This document shows positions 26,170-34,722 of a DNA stretch of 64,000 bases, one piece after another. The notes under the pieces were generated by a model. That model ran no database searches and was not told the DNA's origin. It saw nothing but the letters and a program-made list of their open reading frames with translations. The stretch comes from an uncultured Bacteroidales bacterium (GTDB lineage Bacteria; Bacteroidota; Bacteroidia; Bacteroidales; CAIWKO01). Within the stretch, counting starts at the first letter, position 1. Each line of letters opens with the position of its first letter. A program made the translations under genes and the position numbers. The DNA lies in NCBI GenBank assembly GCA_903913285.1, contig CAIWKO010000048.1, positions 1-64,000 of the forward strand, written 5' to 3'.

Positions 26170-27255
26170 ATGTCGGGAAAAGGCAGAGTTTTGATGGCGA
26201 TGAGCGGGGGAGTGGACAGCTCTGTTGCAGCTATTATGCTGCGTGAACAAGGTTATGGTCTGGTGGGTATAACCATGAAGACCTGGGATTATGTCTCGTC
26301 GGGAACTTCGCCGAAAGAAACGGGCTGTTGCAGCATAGATTCGATAAACGATGCCAGAAGTGTTGCCGTAAAATTTGGTTTCCCGCATTATACGCTCGAC
26401 TTTAGAAAAGAATTTGAAGAAAAAATTATCAGCAATTTTATTGAAGAATATATGGCGGGCAGGACTCCGAACCCCTGCGTGCTTTGCAATAAACTAGTGA
26501 AATGGGACGATCTGCTGAAGAAGGCAGATCAATTGGATTGTGAATTCATTGCAACAGGACATTACTCGCAGGTGATATACGAAAATGAACGGTATTTTCT
26601 TCGCAAAGGACTGGATGAGTCGAAAGACCAGACGTATGTTCTTTGGGGTTTGTCGCAGGAACATTTGAAACGCACTATTTTCCCTTTGGGGAATTATCAG
26701 AAGAAAGAAATAAAGGAACTGGCTATAAAGCATGGTATTCCACGTCTTGCAAATAAAAGCGAAAGCTACGAAATTTGTTTTATTCCCGACAACGACTACA
26801 GGAGTTTTTTGAAGAGAAGGGTTGAAGGTCTGGAACAGAAAGTGGACGGAGGAGATTTTATTTTGCCTGACGGGAAAATCATTGGCAAACATCACGGCTA
26901 TCCATTCTATACGATTGGCCAGCGAAAAGGATTGGAAGTTGCGGTGGGACATCCATTATACGTTAAAACGATCAATCAGGAAAACAATACGGTTGAATTG
27001 GGCATTAAGGCGGATCTTTTGCAACAGGAGCTTACTGTTGATTCGATAAACCTTATGAAATATACTGATTTTATGGAATTAAAAAATATTATTACCAAAA
27101 TCCGATATAAAGATGCGGGGACACTGAGTGATTTGACTAAAACCGGGGATAAAATTAATATCATTTTTAATAAAGCTGTTTCAGCGATTACACCGGGGCA
27201 ATCTGCCGTTTTTTATGAAGGTAATGACCTGGTTGGAGGAGGAATTATATGTTAG
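26170..27255 (+). CDS. mnmA: tRNA 2-thiouridylase
   Basis: MnmA inserts sulfur at U34 of tRNAs for Lys, Glu and Gln, using ATP. The 361-residue protein has the PP-loop AMSGGVDSSVA (about 9-19), the catalytic cysteine region 'NPCVLCNKLVKW' (about 97-108) and the second cysteine in 'SYEICFIPDNDYRSFL' (about 197-212), with the C-terminal beta-barrel (from about 265). It is complete for a Bacteroidetes MnmA. It directly follows the MORN-LytTR gene and is probably part of its transcript. Confidence 0.97.
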   Translation: MSGKGRVLMAMSGGVDSSVAAIMLREQGYGLVGITMKTWDYVSSGTSPKETGCCSIDSINDARSVAVKFGFPHYTLDFRKEFEEKIISNFIEEYMAGRTPNPCVLCNKLVKWDDLLKKADQLDCEFIATGHYSQVIYENERYFLRKGLDESKDQTYVLWGLSQEHLKRTIFPLGNYQKKEIKELAIKHGIPRLANKSESYEICFIPDNDYRSFLKRRVEGLEQKVDGGDFILPDGKIIGKHHGYPFYTIGQRKGLEVAVGHPLYVKTINQENNTVELGIKADLLQQELTVDSINLMKYTDFMELKNIITKIRYKDAGTLSDLTKTGDKINIIFNKAVSAITPGQSAVFYEGNDLVGGGIIC

Positions 27256-27318
27256 TGAAATCTGATTCAATTTACAGGGTTCACTTTTTTTTTGTAATTT
27301 CGCATAACGACAATTCTT

Positions 27319-27993
27319 ATGAAATATCTTAAAACCGGAATTATTCTGTTGCTTTTTTTTGTTTTTTTCGTTTCATGTAAGAAAGAAACGGAAATCCCCT
27401 TCAATATGGGTTACAAGTATTTTCCTGTGAATACGGGTCACTGGGTTATTTATAATGTAGATTCGATAAGTTACAATGACTTCACAGGGAAAATAGATTC
27501 GTTCAACTATCAGATCAAAGAGTTGGTAGAATCAGTTTATACTGATAATAGCGGAAATGTAACTCAGCGTCTGGAACGATATATACGGGCAAACGATACT
27601 TCCCAGTGGTTGATTAAAAACGTGTGGTTTGAGAACCTGACTGTATCAAATGCACAGCGGGTTGAAGAAAATGAGCGATATATTAAATTGATATTTCCTG
27701 TAGTTGATGGTCAGAAATGGAATGGTAACGCATTTAACACAATTGGTGCACAAGACTATAAATACCAGAATGTAAATAGCATATGCAATGTTAATGGAAT
27801 TGCTATTGATTCCTCACTTGTTGTTCTCCAAAGGCATGACTCAAGTTTAATTGGTAGAGATTTTCAGGAAGAAGTTTATGCTGTGAATATTGGCATGATC
27901 TATAAAAAGTTCTACCATTTGACCACAGAACCAACAGGGTTGATTACTAAAGGCATCGATTACTCTTATACTATACATTCGTACGGAAATTAA
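27319..27993 (+). CDS. Putative lipoprotein of unknown function
   Basis: The 224-residue protein has a lipoprotein signal (LLLFFVFFVSC, lipidated Cys20, followed by KKE). The mature part opens with 'FNMGYKYFPVNTGHWVIYNVDSI', a pattern shared by many Bacteroidetes lipoproteins ('Y-x-P-L-x-x-G'), and is beta-rich to the end (TTEPTGLITKGIDYSYTIHSYGN). No catalytic residues. The subtilase gene follows 10 bp downstream, so the two are probably co-transcribed and their products may work together at the cell envelope. Confidence 0.75.
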   Translation: MKYLKTGIILLLFFVFFVSCKKETEIPFNMGYKYFPVNTGHWVIYNVDSISYNDFTGKIDSFNYQIKELVESVYTDNSGNVTQRLERYIRANDTSQWLIKNVWFENLTVSNAQRVEENERYIKLIFPVVDGQKWNGNAFNTIGAQDYKYQNVNSICNVNGIAIDSSLVVLQRHDSSLIGRDFQEEVYAVNIGMIYKKFYHLTTEPTGLITKGIDYSYTIHSYGN

Positions 27994-28003
27994 TACTAAT
28001 TAC

Positions 28004-29704
28004 ATGAAAAAAACATTTTTTATAATTCTGCTGAGTCTTCTTTTTATTAATGTTGATGCACAATTTATTCCGGTAAAGTTTCGGGTTACTTTTTCAGACA
28101 AAAATAATTCGACCTATTCCATATCCCATCCGGAACAGTTTTTATCCTTAAAATCTTTGGTCAGGCGTAAGAACCAGAATATTTCGATAAAAGCCAACGA
28201 TATTCCTGTGAACTCATGGTATATTGACAGTGTCAGAAATGCCGGTGCAATAGTATTTACCAAATCCAGATGGTTTAATTGTGTGACGGTTTATACTCTT
28301 GATTCGAATGTGATCTCGAAAATACGTTCTTTTCCGTTTGTGTCGAGGATAGATACATTGGCAGATATTGGTTTTAAGAAATCTGCAAAATCACAAAAAT
28401 ATCGTGATTCAATGAGTGGAAGCAATAGTTATAATAATGCCGATATGCGCGATTTGGAATATACTGATTTAGAAAATAGGGGGACTTTTGATTATGGTCC
28501 GTCACTTACACAAGCCCAGATGATAGGAATAGATTATATGCATGAACAGGGTTGTCGCGGTCAAAACATGACAATAGCTGTTATTGATGCCGGTTTTTAT
28601 CATGTAGATTCAATTGCCGTTTTCGATAGTTTATGGATTAATAATCAGATTTTAGGGACCAAGGATTTTGTGAATCCCGGAGGCAATGTGTTTACTCAAA
28701 GTTCGCATGGTATGATGGTTTTATCGACAATGGGTGGAAATATCCCCGGAAAAATTATAGGAACAGCTCCTAAAGCCAAATACTGGCTGCTTCGTTCGGA
28801 AGAAGCAGCCACGGAATATCCTGTAGAGGAGGACAATTGGGTTTCTGCAGCAGAATATGCCGATAGTGTGGGGGCAGATATAATAAATTCATCATTGGGA
28901 TACACAGTTTTCGATAATCCACACATGAGTCACTCATATGCTGATATGAACGGACATACTTGCAGGGCTACGAATGGAGCCGATATGGCAGCGAGCAAAG
29001 GAATCGTTGTAGTAAACAGTGCGGGGAATTCCGGAGCTAGCAGTTGGTATTATATCGGTTCACCAGCAGATGCTGACAGTATTCTGACAGCAGGAGCCGT
29101 AAATGGATTGGGAGTACTTGCAGAATTCAGCTCCAGAGGACCTACTTCGGATGGTAGAATAAAACCGACGGTATGTACCATGGGTGAAGGATCAATTGTT
29201 TCAGGAACAGATGGAAATGTGTCGGGAGAAAATGGTACTTCGTTCTCTTCACCTATTTTGGCAGGTGCCGTGGCTTGTTTATGGCAGGCGAACCCAACAA
29301 AAACGAATATGGAAGTAATAAATTCCGTGATAGGATCGGCAAACAAATTTAATGCTCCGGATGAAAATTATGGCTATGGAATTCCAAATATGACTGCTGC
29401 AAATATTCTTTTGAACGGAAACAGGATTTATAATTTTGAAAAAGAAAACTCGATTACAGTATTTCCTAATCCATTTCAGGACGACTTCTCACTTGTATTT
29501 TATTCAAATGATACTTCGGCTTTTGATATTAAAATCTATGATATTTTAGGCAATCTGGCATTTAATGAAGATAAAATTATGAAAAATCCGGGATGTAATT
29601 ATTTCCTTATTACCGGTGCTGCTAATCTTCAAAAAGGGGATTATATATTGAAAGCTGTATCCGAAAATACAATTTATACCACAAAAATTATTAAAACTAA
29701 ATAA
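28004..29704 (+). CDS. Secreted subtilisin-like serine protease (S8) with T9SS tail
   Basis: The 566-residue protease has a signal peptide (1-20, ending VDAQ), a propeptide region (about 21-135), and an S8 catalytic domain with Asp195 (IAVIDAGF), His235 (SSHGMMVLSTMGG) and Ser413 (NGTSFSSPILAGA), plus the oxyanion Asn in 'VNSAGNSG'. From about 485 it has a T9SS-type sorting domain (ITVFPNPFQDDFSL, 'IKIYDILGN', 'LQKGDYILKA', ending TTKIIKTK). It should be secreted to the surface. The terminator follows at 29721-29754. Confidence 0.93.
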   Translation: MKKTFFIILLSLLFINVDAQFIPVKFRVTFSDKNNSTYSISHPEQFLSLKSLVRRKNQNISIKANDIPVNSWYIDSVRNAGAIVFTKSRWFNCVTVYTLDSNVISKIRSFPFVSRIDTLADIGFKKSAKSQKYRDSMSGSNSYNNADMRDLEYTDLENRGTFDYGPSLTQAQMIGIDYMHEQGCRGQNMTIAVIDAGFYHVDSIAVFDSLWINNQILGTKDFVNPGGNVFTQSSHGMMVLSTMGGNIPGKIIGTAPKAKYWLLRSEEAATEYPVEEDNWVSAAEYADSVGADIINSSLGYTVFDNPHMSHSYADMNGHTCRATNGADMAASKGIVVVNSAGNSGASSWYYIGSPADADSILTAGAVNGLGVLAEFSSRGPTSDGRIKPTVCTMGEGSIVSGTDGNVSGENGTSFSSPILAGAVACLWQANPTKTNMEVINSVIGSANKFNAPDENYGYGIPNMTAANILLNGNRIYNFEKENSITVFPNPFQDDFSLVFYSNDTSAFDIKIYDILGNLAFNEDKIMKNPGCNYFLITGAANLQKGDYILKAVSENTIYTTKIIKTK

Positions 29705-29720
29705 CAGAAGTTTAATTGCA

Positions 29721-29754
29721 AAAAAAACCTGCTTAATTTTAAGCAGGTTTTTTT
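29721..29754. terminator. Bidirectional terminator
   Basis: A 15-bp stem (29721-29735 with 29740-29754, core ACCTGCTTA/TAAGCAGGT), A-tract on the left and T-tract on the right, works in both directions. It separates the subtilase from the converging gene at 29755. Confidence 0.9.
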
Positions 29755-30009
29755 CTATTTTCTTCTATGAATTCCCGTATTGGGAACTCCGGTAGTATTT
29801 CGTTTGTTGTGAATGATATAATTCTTATTGATAGGAATAACGTTCTTTTTGAGTTTCTTCTGATAAGGAGAATGGTATCTGATAGCTATAGAAGCCCGTC
29901 TGCGTTTTATCATTTTTTTATAACGATAATGTCTTGAACACGAGTCAAAAGCTACTCCAGTAATAACAACTGCAAGAAGAATTATGAACCATTTTTTAAA
30001 ATATCTCAT
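29755..30009 (-). CDS. Small basic exported protein
   Basis: The 84-residue protein has an N-terminal membrane helix ending in 'VAFDSC', which resembles a lipoprotein signal with Cys24. The rest is extremely basic (many Arg, Lys and His, e.g. KKMIKRRRASIAIRYHSPYQ). No family was recognised. It could be a small lipoprotein binding nucleic acid or polyanions, but this is inference. The stop codon adjoins the bidirectional terminator. Confidence 0.6.
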   Translation of the reverse strand: MRYFKKWFIILLAVVITGVAFDSCSRHYRYKKMIKRRRASIAIRYHSPYQKKLKKNVIPINKNYIIHNKRNTTGVPNTGIHRRK

Positions 30010-30278
30010 ATGAATCTGTGTCTATTTGATCGAAAATTTATTTTACAATATTACAAAATTTTCGACAGTAAAACTAGTAATTTTTTTTAAAACAAATAAA
30101 AAAATATCTTTTTTTTTAACAATGTTATACTTCAACAAATAAATAAGGTTACAAAAGACCAATTTTTTGTAAGCAAATTGTTTTAGTCTTAATAATAATT
30201 ACGAATTTTGATGCTATTATTGTTTTTTTTTTTGAAATTTGCAAAAAAAACAAACTGAAAAAGATCATCTCAATATTT

Positions 30279-30794
30279 TTGACTTTTTTAATTCTCTATA
30301 ACGTGTTTGGGTACTTTATAGTTTTTAAGTCTGTTCAGTATTCTATACAAAGTGAAATAAGACGAAATATTGAGAATAGTATTCCCGACTGTGATTTGAC
30401 CATTGTGAAGATTGATAATCAGGCAAATAATTTATGTAATAAGGAGTTTGTTAAGGTTAATAAATCCGAATTCCGCTTTTTTGGAAAGTTGTATGATATT
30501 GTAAAAATAAAAGTAAAATCCGATACCACTTATTATTACGGAATAAATGATACAAAAGAAGAACAACTTTTTTCTGCATTGGATAGCCATGTAAAACGTA
30601 ATATTGATCAGAATTCACCTGTAAAGGATAAAGCAAGTAATTTATTGAAGAATATAGTTAAACAAGTTATTTTGAATGAAAAGGTTTTGTTGTCTATTAA
30701 TGAATCCATTTGCAAATATTCCATAGCAAATTCAAAAGAACCTGTTCAAATATTTTATTGCATCCCAACACCTCCTCCCAAAAACATAATTTAA
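30279..30794 (+). CDS. Membrane-anchored protein upstream of a TonB receptor, non-ATG start
   Basis: The frame from the TTG at 30279 gives 171 residues beginning with a membrane helix (TFLILYNVFGYFIVFKS). Eight codons further upstream, the CTG at 30255 would give an N-terminus KKIISIF, which completes a typical signal-anchor. No ATG exists in frame before the upstream stop, so CTG 30255 or TTG 30279 must be the start. The rest is a periplasmic domain with one Cys pair and 'IPTPPPKNII' at the end. Its position directly before a TonB-dependent receptor gene suggests a linked role. Family unknown to me by name. Confidence 0.65.
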   Translation: MTFLILYNVFGYFIVFKSVQYSIQSEIRRNIENSIPDCDLTIVKIDNQANNLCNKEFVKVNKSEFRFFGKLYDIVKIKVKSDTTYYYGINDTKEEQLFSALDSHVKRNIDQNSPVKDKASNLLKNIVKQVILNEKVLLSINESICKYSIANSKEPVQIFYCIPTPPPKNII

Positions 30795-30886
30795 ATTTCT
30801 ACTACTCGAATTTTTTGTATCACAGAATATTACTATTAAATGGTTCATATTCTTTGGTGCGTTTATTAATTTATAATATTATTACA

Positions 30887-33100
30887 ATGAAGAAATTTTT
30901 TATTTTTTTGATTATTGTAGCTTTTTCCTTGCAAATATTTTCACAAAATAAGGTTGAGCAGACAAAAGATACAATTATACATAAATCGTTAAACGAGGTG
31001 GTTATTTCTGCATTACGGGCCAGTACGCCGCTTAAGGAAATTCCTGCAGCTATTACAGTGGTGCAGGACAAACAATTAAACACTTTGAATAAATCTATTG
31101 CTGCCGATGAGATATTTCGTCTTGTTCCGGGAGTGAAGGTTGATAACGGTACTGATGGATCCCGTGTCCACCTATATATTCGTGGACAAGGAGTTTTGGC
31201 GGAAAGTGGTTTCAGAGGTATTGCAGTTTTTATTGATGGTATTTCTGTTAATGATCCGGGTGGATATTGCCCCGATCTGTATGATGTCGACTGGTGGACA
31301 GTGAAAAATGTTGAAGTTGTGAAGGGCTTAAGCACCTCTATGTATGGTGGCAGTGCTACCGGTGGAGTGGTCAATATCTCCACAATGGATGGCGGTCAAA
31401 AACCTATAACGGAAACCTTTATGGCAACTGCAGGTTCATATGGTTTTTGGAAAACCATGGACCAGATTGATGGCACGAAGGGAAATATTAATTACAGGGT
31501 TTCCTATTCACATTCGCAGGGAAACGGATATCGTTCACATCAGGCATTTATGGGCGATAATTTTAGTGAAAAATTAAACTGGACTCCTACCAACAAGATT
31601 AAAATTACAGAAATGATTTCTTATACAAATTATTTTAATCAAAATTCTGAAGGGATGAATCTGGCTCGCATACGCGGAGATATTACTTTTGGTCCTCAGG
31701 CAGACAATGTGGGTTGGAGAGCGTCGAACAATGATGCAATTCCATTTAATGAGTTTCATAAAACCCAACGACTTACGGCTGCTCTCATCGGCAGATTTGA
31801 TATCAAAAAGAATCAGGATATCACGGTTAAAGGATTTTACAGAATGAATAATTACAGAGAAACTTCGAACAATGGTGATGATTATAAACCATATATCAAC
31901 CCAGGCTTGAGTGCACAATATAATCTGGTTTGTGGAAAAAACAATTTTGTAAATCATTTTAGCGTGGGCGCTGATTATGCATCACAGACCATAAATGAAC
32001 ACGAATATGCTGTGCCAGGAGAATTTGAAAGAGATTCAACAAGAGTTGACAGTCATTTCGGACAATCGTGTTTTGACTTGAGCACGATCTTGATAAACCA
32101 AATCATCCGTCAGAGAAGTGCCGGTGCATTTATTATTGAAAAAATTGATATCTATAAAAAGCTGTTCTTTACAGGAAGTTTGCGTTATGATTATGTTTAT
32201 AATAGTGTTTCAAATAACATTAATAACAGTCTTCCGGATTCATTATCGGGCAGTCGCACATTCCAGAAACCTACATATAGCCTTGGTTTGACTTATGATG
32301 TTTGTAAGGCTTTCAATGTGTTTGTAAATTATGGAACCGGTTTCCTAGTGCCAACTAATGACGAACTGTATAATAATCCGAGTTTCTATGGAGGACTTAA
32401 TACAACAATAAAACCAGCAACTTCGCAGGGTGAAGAATTGGGCGTAAGAGGCGATATTAAAAATTTTTTCCATTATGATGTAACCGGATTCTATATGAAC
32501 ACAAAAAATGGTTTCTACCGCTTCAGTATTCCGGGAAGAGGAAACAATACGGCATTTTTTGGCAACAAGGAGGAAAATAAGTGGGGAATTGAATCTTTTG
32601 TATCCTATTCTCCGGTAAAATTCATTACTATTGATGCAGCATACACGTATTCTCATTTTGTCTATCCGGCTCATGACAGTGTAGGTGTTCATTTTATTCC
32701 GGAATGCCCGCAACACATGCTCACTGCTGAAATAGCTTTCAGGATAAATAAGAACTTTTCTATTACTATAGGTACAGAATTCCAATCAAGTTGGAGATTA
32801 CAAGTTGACGATTCTATTTATAATACTTATCATATAGGCGCAACTTATTATCAACCTGCCTCAACTGAGAGTTCAGTTGTAACTGCTGATGGTCATAAAT
32901 ATGGGTTTAATATTTACAATGCCTCAGCTAGCTACAAATGGAAACTTGGAAAACTTGAAGGTGAACTTAGTATTTATGCAAAAAACATCTTCAATCAACA
33001 CTACTATGGTTTTACTGAACCGAATAACGGCGTTGACTATAATAGCTATCAACCGGCTCCGGGTCGCGAATTTTTTGGAAGTTTGAAATTGAAAATTTAG
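30887..33100 (+). CDS. TonB-dependent outer-membrane receptor
   Basis: From the ATG at 30887 the protein has 737 residues and a signal peptide (about 1-20, ending FSQ); the longer open frame from 30710 overlaps the previous gene and is not used. The plug domain is clear: NEVVISALRASTPLKEIPAAI (near residue 34), 'RIHLYIRGQGV'-like, 'VEVVKGLSTSMYGGSATGGVVNI'. The barrel ends with the usual terminal strand (EFFGSLKLKI). It lacks the N-terminal carboxypeptidase-regulatory domain of SusC proteins, so it more likely takes up a metal chelate, siderophore or vitamin. Terminator at 33122-33152. Confidence 0.92.
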   Translation: MKKFFIFLIIVAFSLQIFSQNKVEQTKDTIIHKSLNEVVISALRASTPLKEIPAAITVVQDKQLNTLNKSIAADEIFRLVPGVKVDNGTDGSRVHLYIRGQGVLAESGFRGIAVFIDGISVNDPGGYCPDLYDVDWWTVKNVEVVKGLSTSMYGGSATGGVVNISTMDGGQKPITETFMATAGSYGFWKTMDQIDGTKGNINYRVSYSHSQGNGYRSHQAFMGDNFSEKLNWTPTNKIKITEMISYTNYFNQNSEGMNLARIRGDITFGPQADNVGWRASNNDAIPFNEFHKTQRLTAALIGRFDIKKNQDITVKGFYRMNNYRETSNNGDDYKPYINPGLSAQYNLVCGKNNFVNHFSVGADYASQTINEHEYAVPGEFERDSTRVDSHFGQSCFDLSTILINQIIRQRSAGAFIIEKIDIYKKLFFTGSLRYDYVYNSVSNNINNSLPDSLSGSRTFQKPTYSLGLTYDVCKAFNVFVNYGTGFLVPTNDELYNNPSFYGGLNTTIKPATSQGEELGVRGDIKNFFHYDVTGFYMNTKNGFYRFSIPGRGNNTAFFGNKEENKWGIESFVSYSPVKFITIDAAYTYSHFVYPAHDSVGVHFIPECPQHMLTAEIAFRINKNFSITIGTEFQSSWRLQVDDSIYNTYHIGATYYQPASTESSVVTADGHKYGFNIYNASASYKWKLGKLEGELSIYAKNIFNQHYYGFTEPNNGVDYNSYQPAPGREFFGSLKLKI

Positions 33101-33121
33101 TAGGTTATTAGTAAAATAAAT

Positions 33122-33152
33122 AAAAAGGTTGCCAAGATTAGGCAACCTTTTT
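33122..33152 (+). terminator. Rho-independent terminator after the TonB receptor
   Basis: Stem AAAAAGGTTGCC with GGCAACCTTTTT around a 7-nt loop, with flanking A- and T-tracts. Confidence 0.9.
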
Positions 33153-33323
33153 TTATAAATAACTTTGCAAATCGTGCAGAATCTTATTTTGTTTATAATA
33201 ACTACTTATCCTTCGCGTCATTTATGTTCGTATTGGTATAATACTGAACGTGAAATTCAGTCATGAAGTTTTAAAAAGTATTGATTTTATTGAAAAAAAA
33301 TAATGTTATTTCACGGAAAATAT

Positions 33324-33331
33324 TATTTTTG
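33324..33331 (+). promoter_or_regulatory. -7 box for the M23 peptidase
   Basis: TATTTTTG, exact match to TAnnTTTG, about 90 bp upstream of the gene. Confidence 0.45.
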
Positions 33332-33419
33332 TAGAAGCGTTATCAAAGTACGTATTTTAATCGTATGATAAATAACCGCATTAAGGGTTAATGCACAAGA
33401 TTATAAGGGTTGAAATTTA

Positions 33420-34355
33420 ATGATTAGAACTTTAGTAAGAGTTGTTACACTTTCAGTATGTTTTATTTTGATGTTGTCCTTTTATTCATACGGACAACAG
33501 GAGAATGAACAAACATTCGAAATTATTGAAAGTGTTAACGACAGTATTGATTTACGTTCGAATTTTTATGATGTAACAGATACTCTATCGGATGATCTAC
33601 CTGCAGATGATTTGTATGATTCATGGGACAATGTTGGTATTTACTATCCCAAAGTAGATTTTTCCAAAAAAACAGATACAACTATTTTAGTGTTATGTGA
33701 TAATAAAACGAATTTTTATGTTCAACCGGTTAAAGGAAGAATTAATTCGGAATACGGATTTAGAAAACGACGTTTTCATTACGGTATCGATTTAGGCCTA
33801 AAGATAGGAGATAGTGTTAGATGTGCTTTCGATGGCATGGTTCGCATATCAAGCTATCATAAAGGGTACGGCAATGTAATTGTTGTACGGCATTTCAATG
33901 GTCTGGAAACGGTATACGGGCATTTATCAGCTTCTTCTGTTCGCGAAAACCAATTGGTAAAGGCCGGAGATTTATTGGGTTATGGTGGTAGTACGGGCCG
34001 CTCAACAGGTCCACATCTTCATTACGAAATTCGTTACCTCGGAACTACTATAAATCCTCATAAAGTTGTTGATTTCGAAAAGTTCAAATTACTTAAAGAC
34101 ACACTTTATATTACAAGCCAAACCTTTGAAAAAAGTTATGGCAGACCTACAGTTGCTCATTCAACAAATCAAACAAAAAGCACAAATTCAGGAACAGTCA
34201 GTGTTAAAGGTGCCGCATATCATACTGTTGTTAGTGGTAATACTCTTGGTGCTATTGCAGCTAAATATGGAACTACAGTTTCTACGCTATGTAAGCTAAA
34301 TGGATTAACGACCAAAAGCATTCTGCGTATTGGACAGAAAATTCGTGTTCGGTAA
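33420..34355 (+). CDS. M23 peptidase with LysM domain
   Basis: The 311-residue exported protein is a peptidoglycan endopeptidase of the M23 family. It has an N-terminal signal peptide (to about residue 26), an acidic linker, the metallopeptidase domain with zinc ligands His120 and Asp124 (HYGIDLG) and the HxH motif in 'TGPHLHYEIRY' (about 197-203), and a C-terminal LysM domain (about 262-311, 'YHTVVSGNTLGAIAAKYGTTV') for binding glycan. Usually the LysM is N-terminal in this family, but both orders are known. It acts in the periplasm on cell-wall remodelling. Confidence 0.93.
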   Translation: MIRTLVRVVTLSVCFILMLSFYSYGQQENEQTFEIIESVNDSIDLRSNFYDVTDTLSDDLPADDLYDSWDNVGIYYPKVDFSKKTDTTILVLCDNKTNFYVQPVKGRINSEYGFRKRRFHYGIDLGLKIGDSVRCAFDGMVRISSYHKGYGNVIVVRHFNGLETVYGHLSASSVRENQLVKAGDLLGYGGSTGRSTGPHLHYEIRYLGTTINPHKVVDFEKFKLLKDTLYITSQTFEKSYGRPTVAHSTNQTKSTNSGTVSVKGAAYHTVVSGNTLGAIAAKYGTTVSTLCKLNGLTTKSILRIGQKIRVR

Positions 34356-34417
34356 CTAATCAACACCGTTTTGTTGAATAGTTTTATTTTTCAGTTCTAA
34401 AATCTTAAAATTTAGTT

Positions 34418-34425
34418 TACTTTTG
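34418..34425 (+). promoter_or_regulatory. -7 box before the cobalamin riboswitch
   Basis: TACTTTTG, exact match to TAnnTTTG. Transcription from it would begin near 34432, just before the first riboswitch stem. Confidence 0.6.
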
Positions 34426-34432
34426 TTGCCGA

Positions 34433-34632
34433 AATGGTACCTGTATAATACTTTTTTTATACAGTAAAAGGGAATCAGGTGTAAATCCTGAACAGTACCC
34501 GCTGCTGTTAGCTCTATAATAACTTTTGTGCAACCTTTGTCACTGCTCTGTTATCTCAGAATGGGAAGACGCACAAAAAGGGAGTAAGTCAGAAGACCTG
34601 CCATATCAGACATAATCATTTAAAGCTTTCGG
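34433..34632 (+). promoter_or_regulatory. Cobalamin (adenosylcobalamin-type) riboswitch
   Basis: All conserved blocks are present in order: GGTACC-like P1/P2 start (34437), the AAAGGGAATCAGGTG run (34468), AAATCCTGAACAGTACCCGC (34483), GCTGT, GTCACTG (34538), TGGGAAGACG (34562), GAGTAAGTCAGAAGACCTGCC (34581-34601). This fits the B12-box family. It should repress the downstream B12-uptake genes when cobalamin is plentiful. The region to 34722 holds the expression platform, which is likely a translational switch since no clear terminator stem plus T-tract is seen. Confidence 0.95.
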
Positions 34633-34722
34633 GGAAAAAGGCTTAAATAGATAATACATTATATCTATTTTTTTCTCAGTTAGTTCTTTATGGTGCAATA
34701 AAAATTATTTAATTTTTTATCT

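Larger units (their letters stand above)
33101..33419. other. Intergenic region
   Basis: Besides the terminator (33122-33152) and a -7 box at 33324-33331, it is AT-rich with no other element recognised. Confidence 0.5.
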
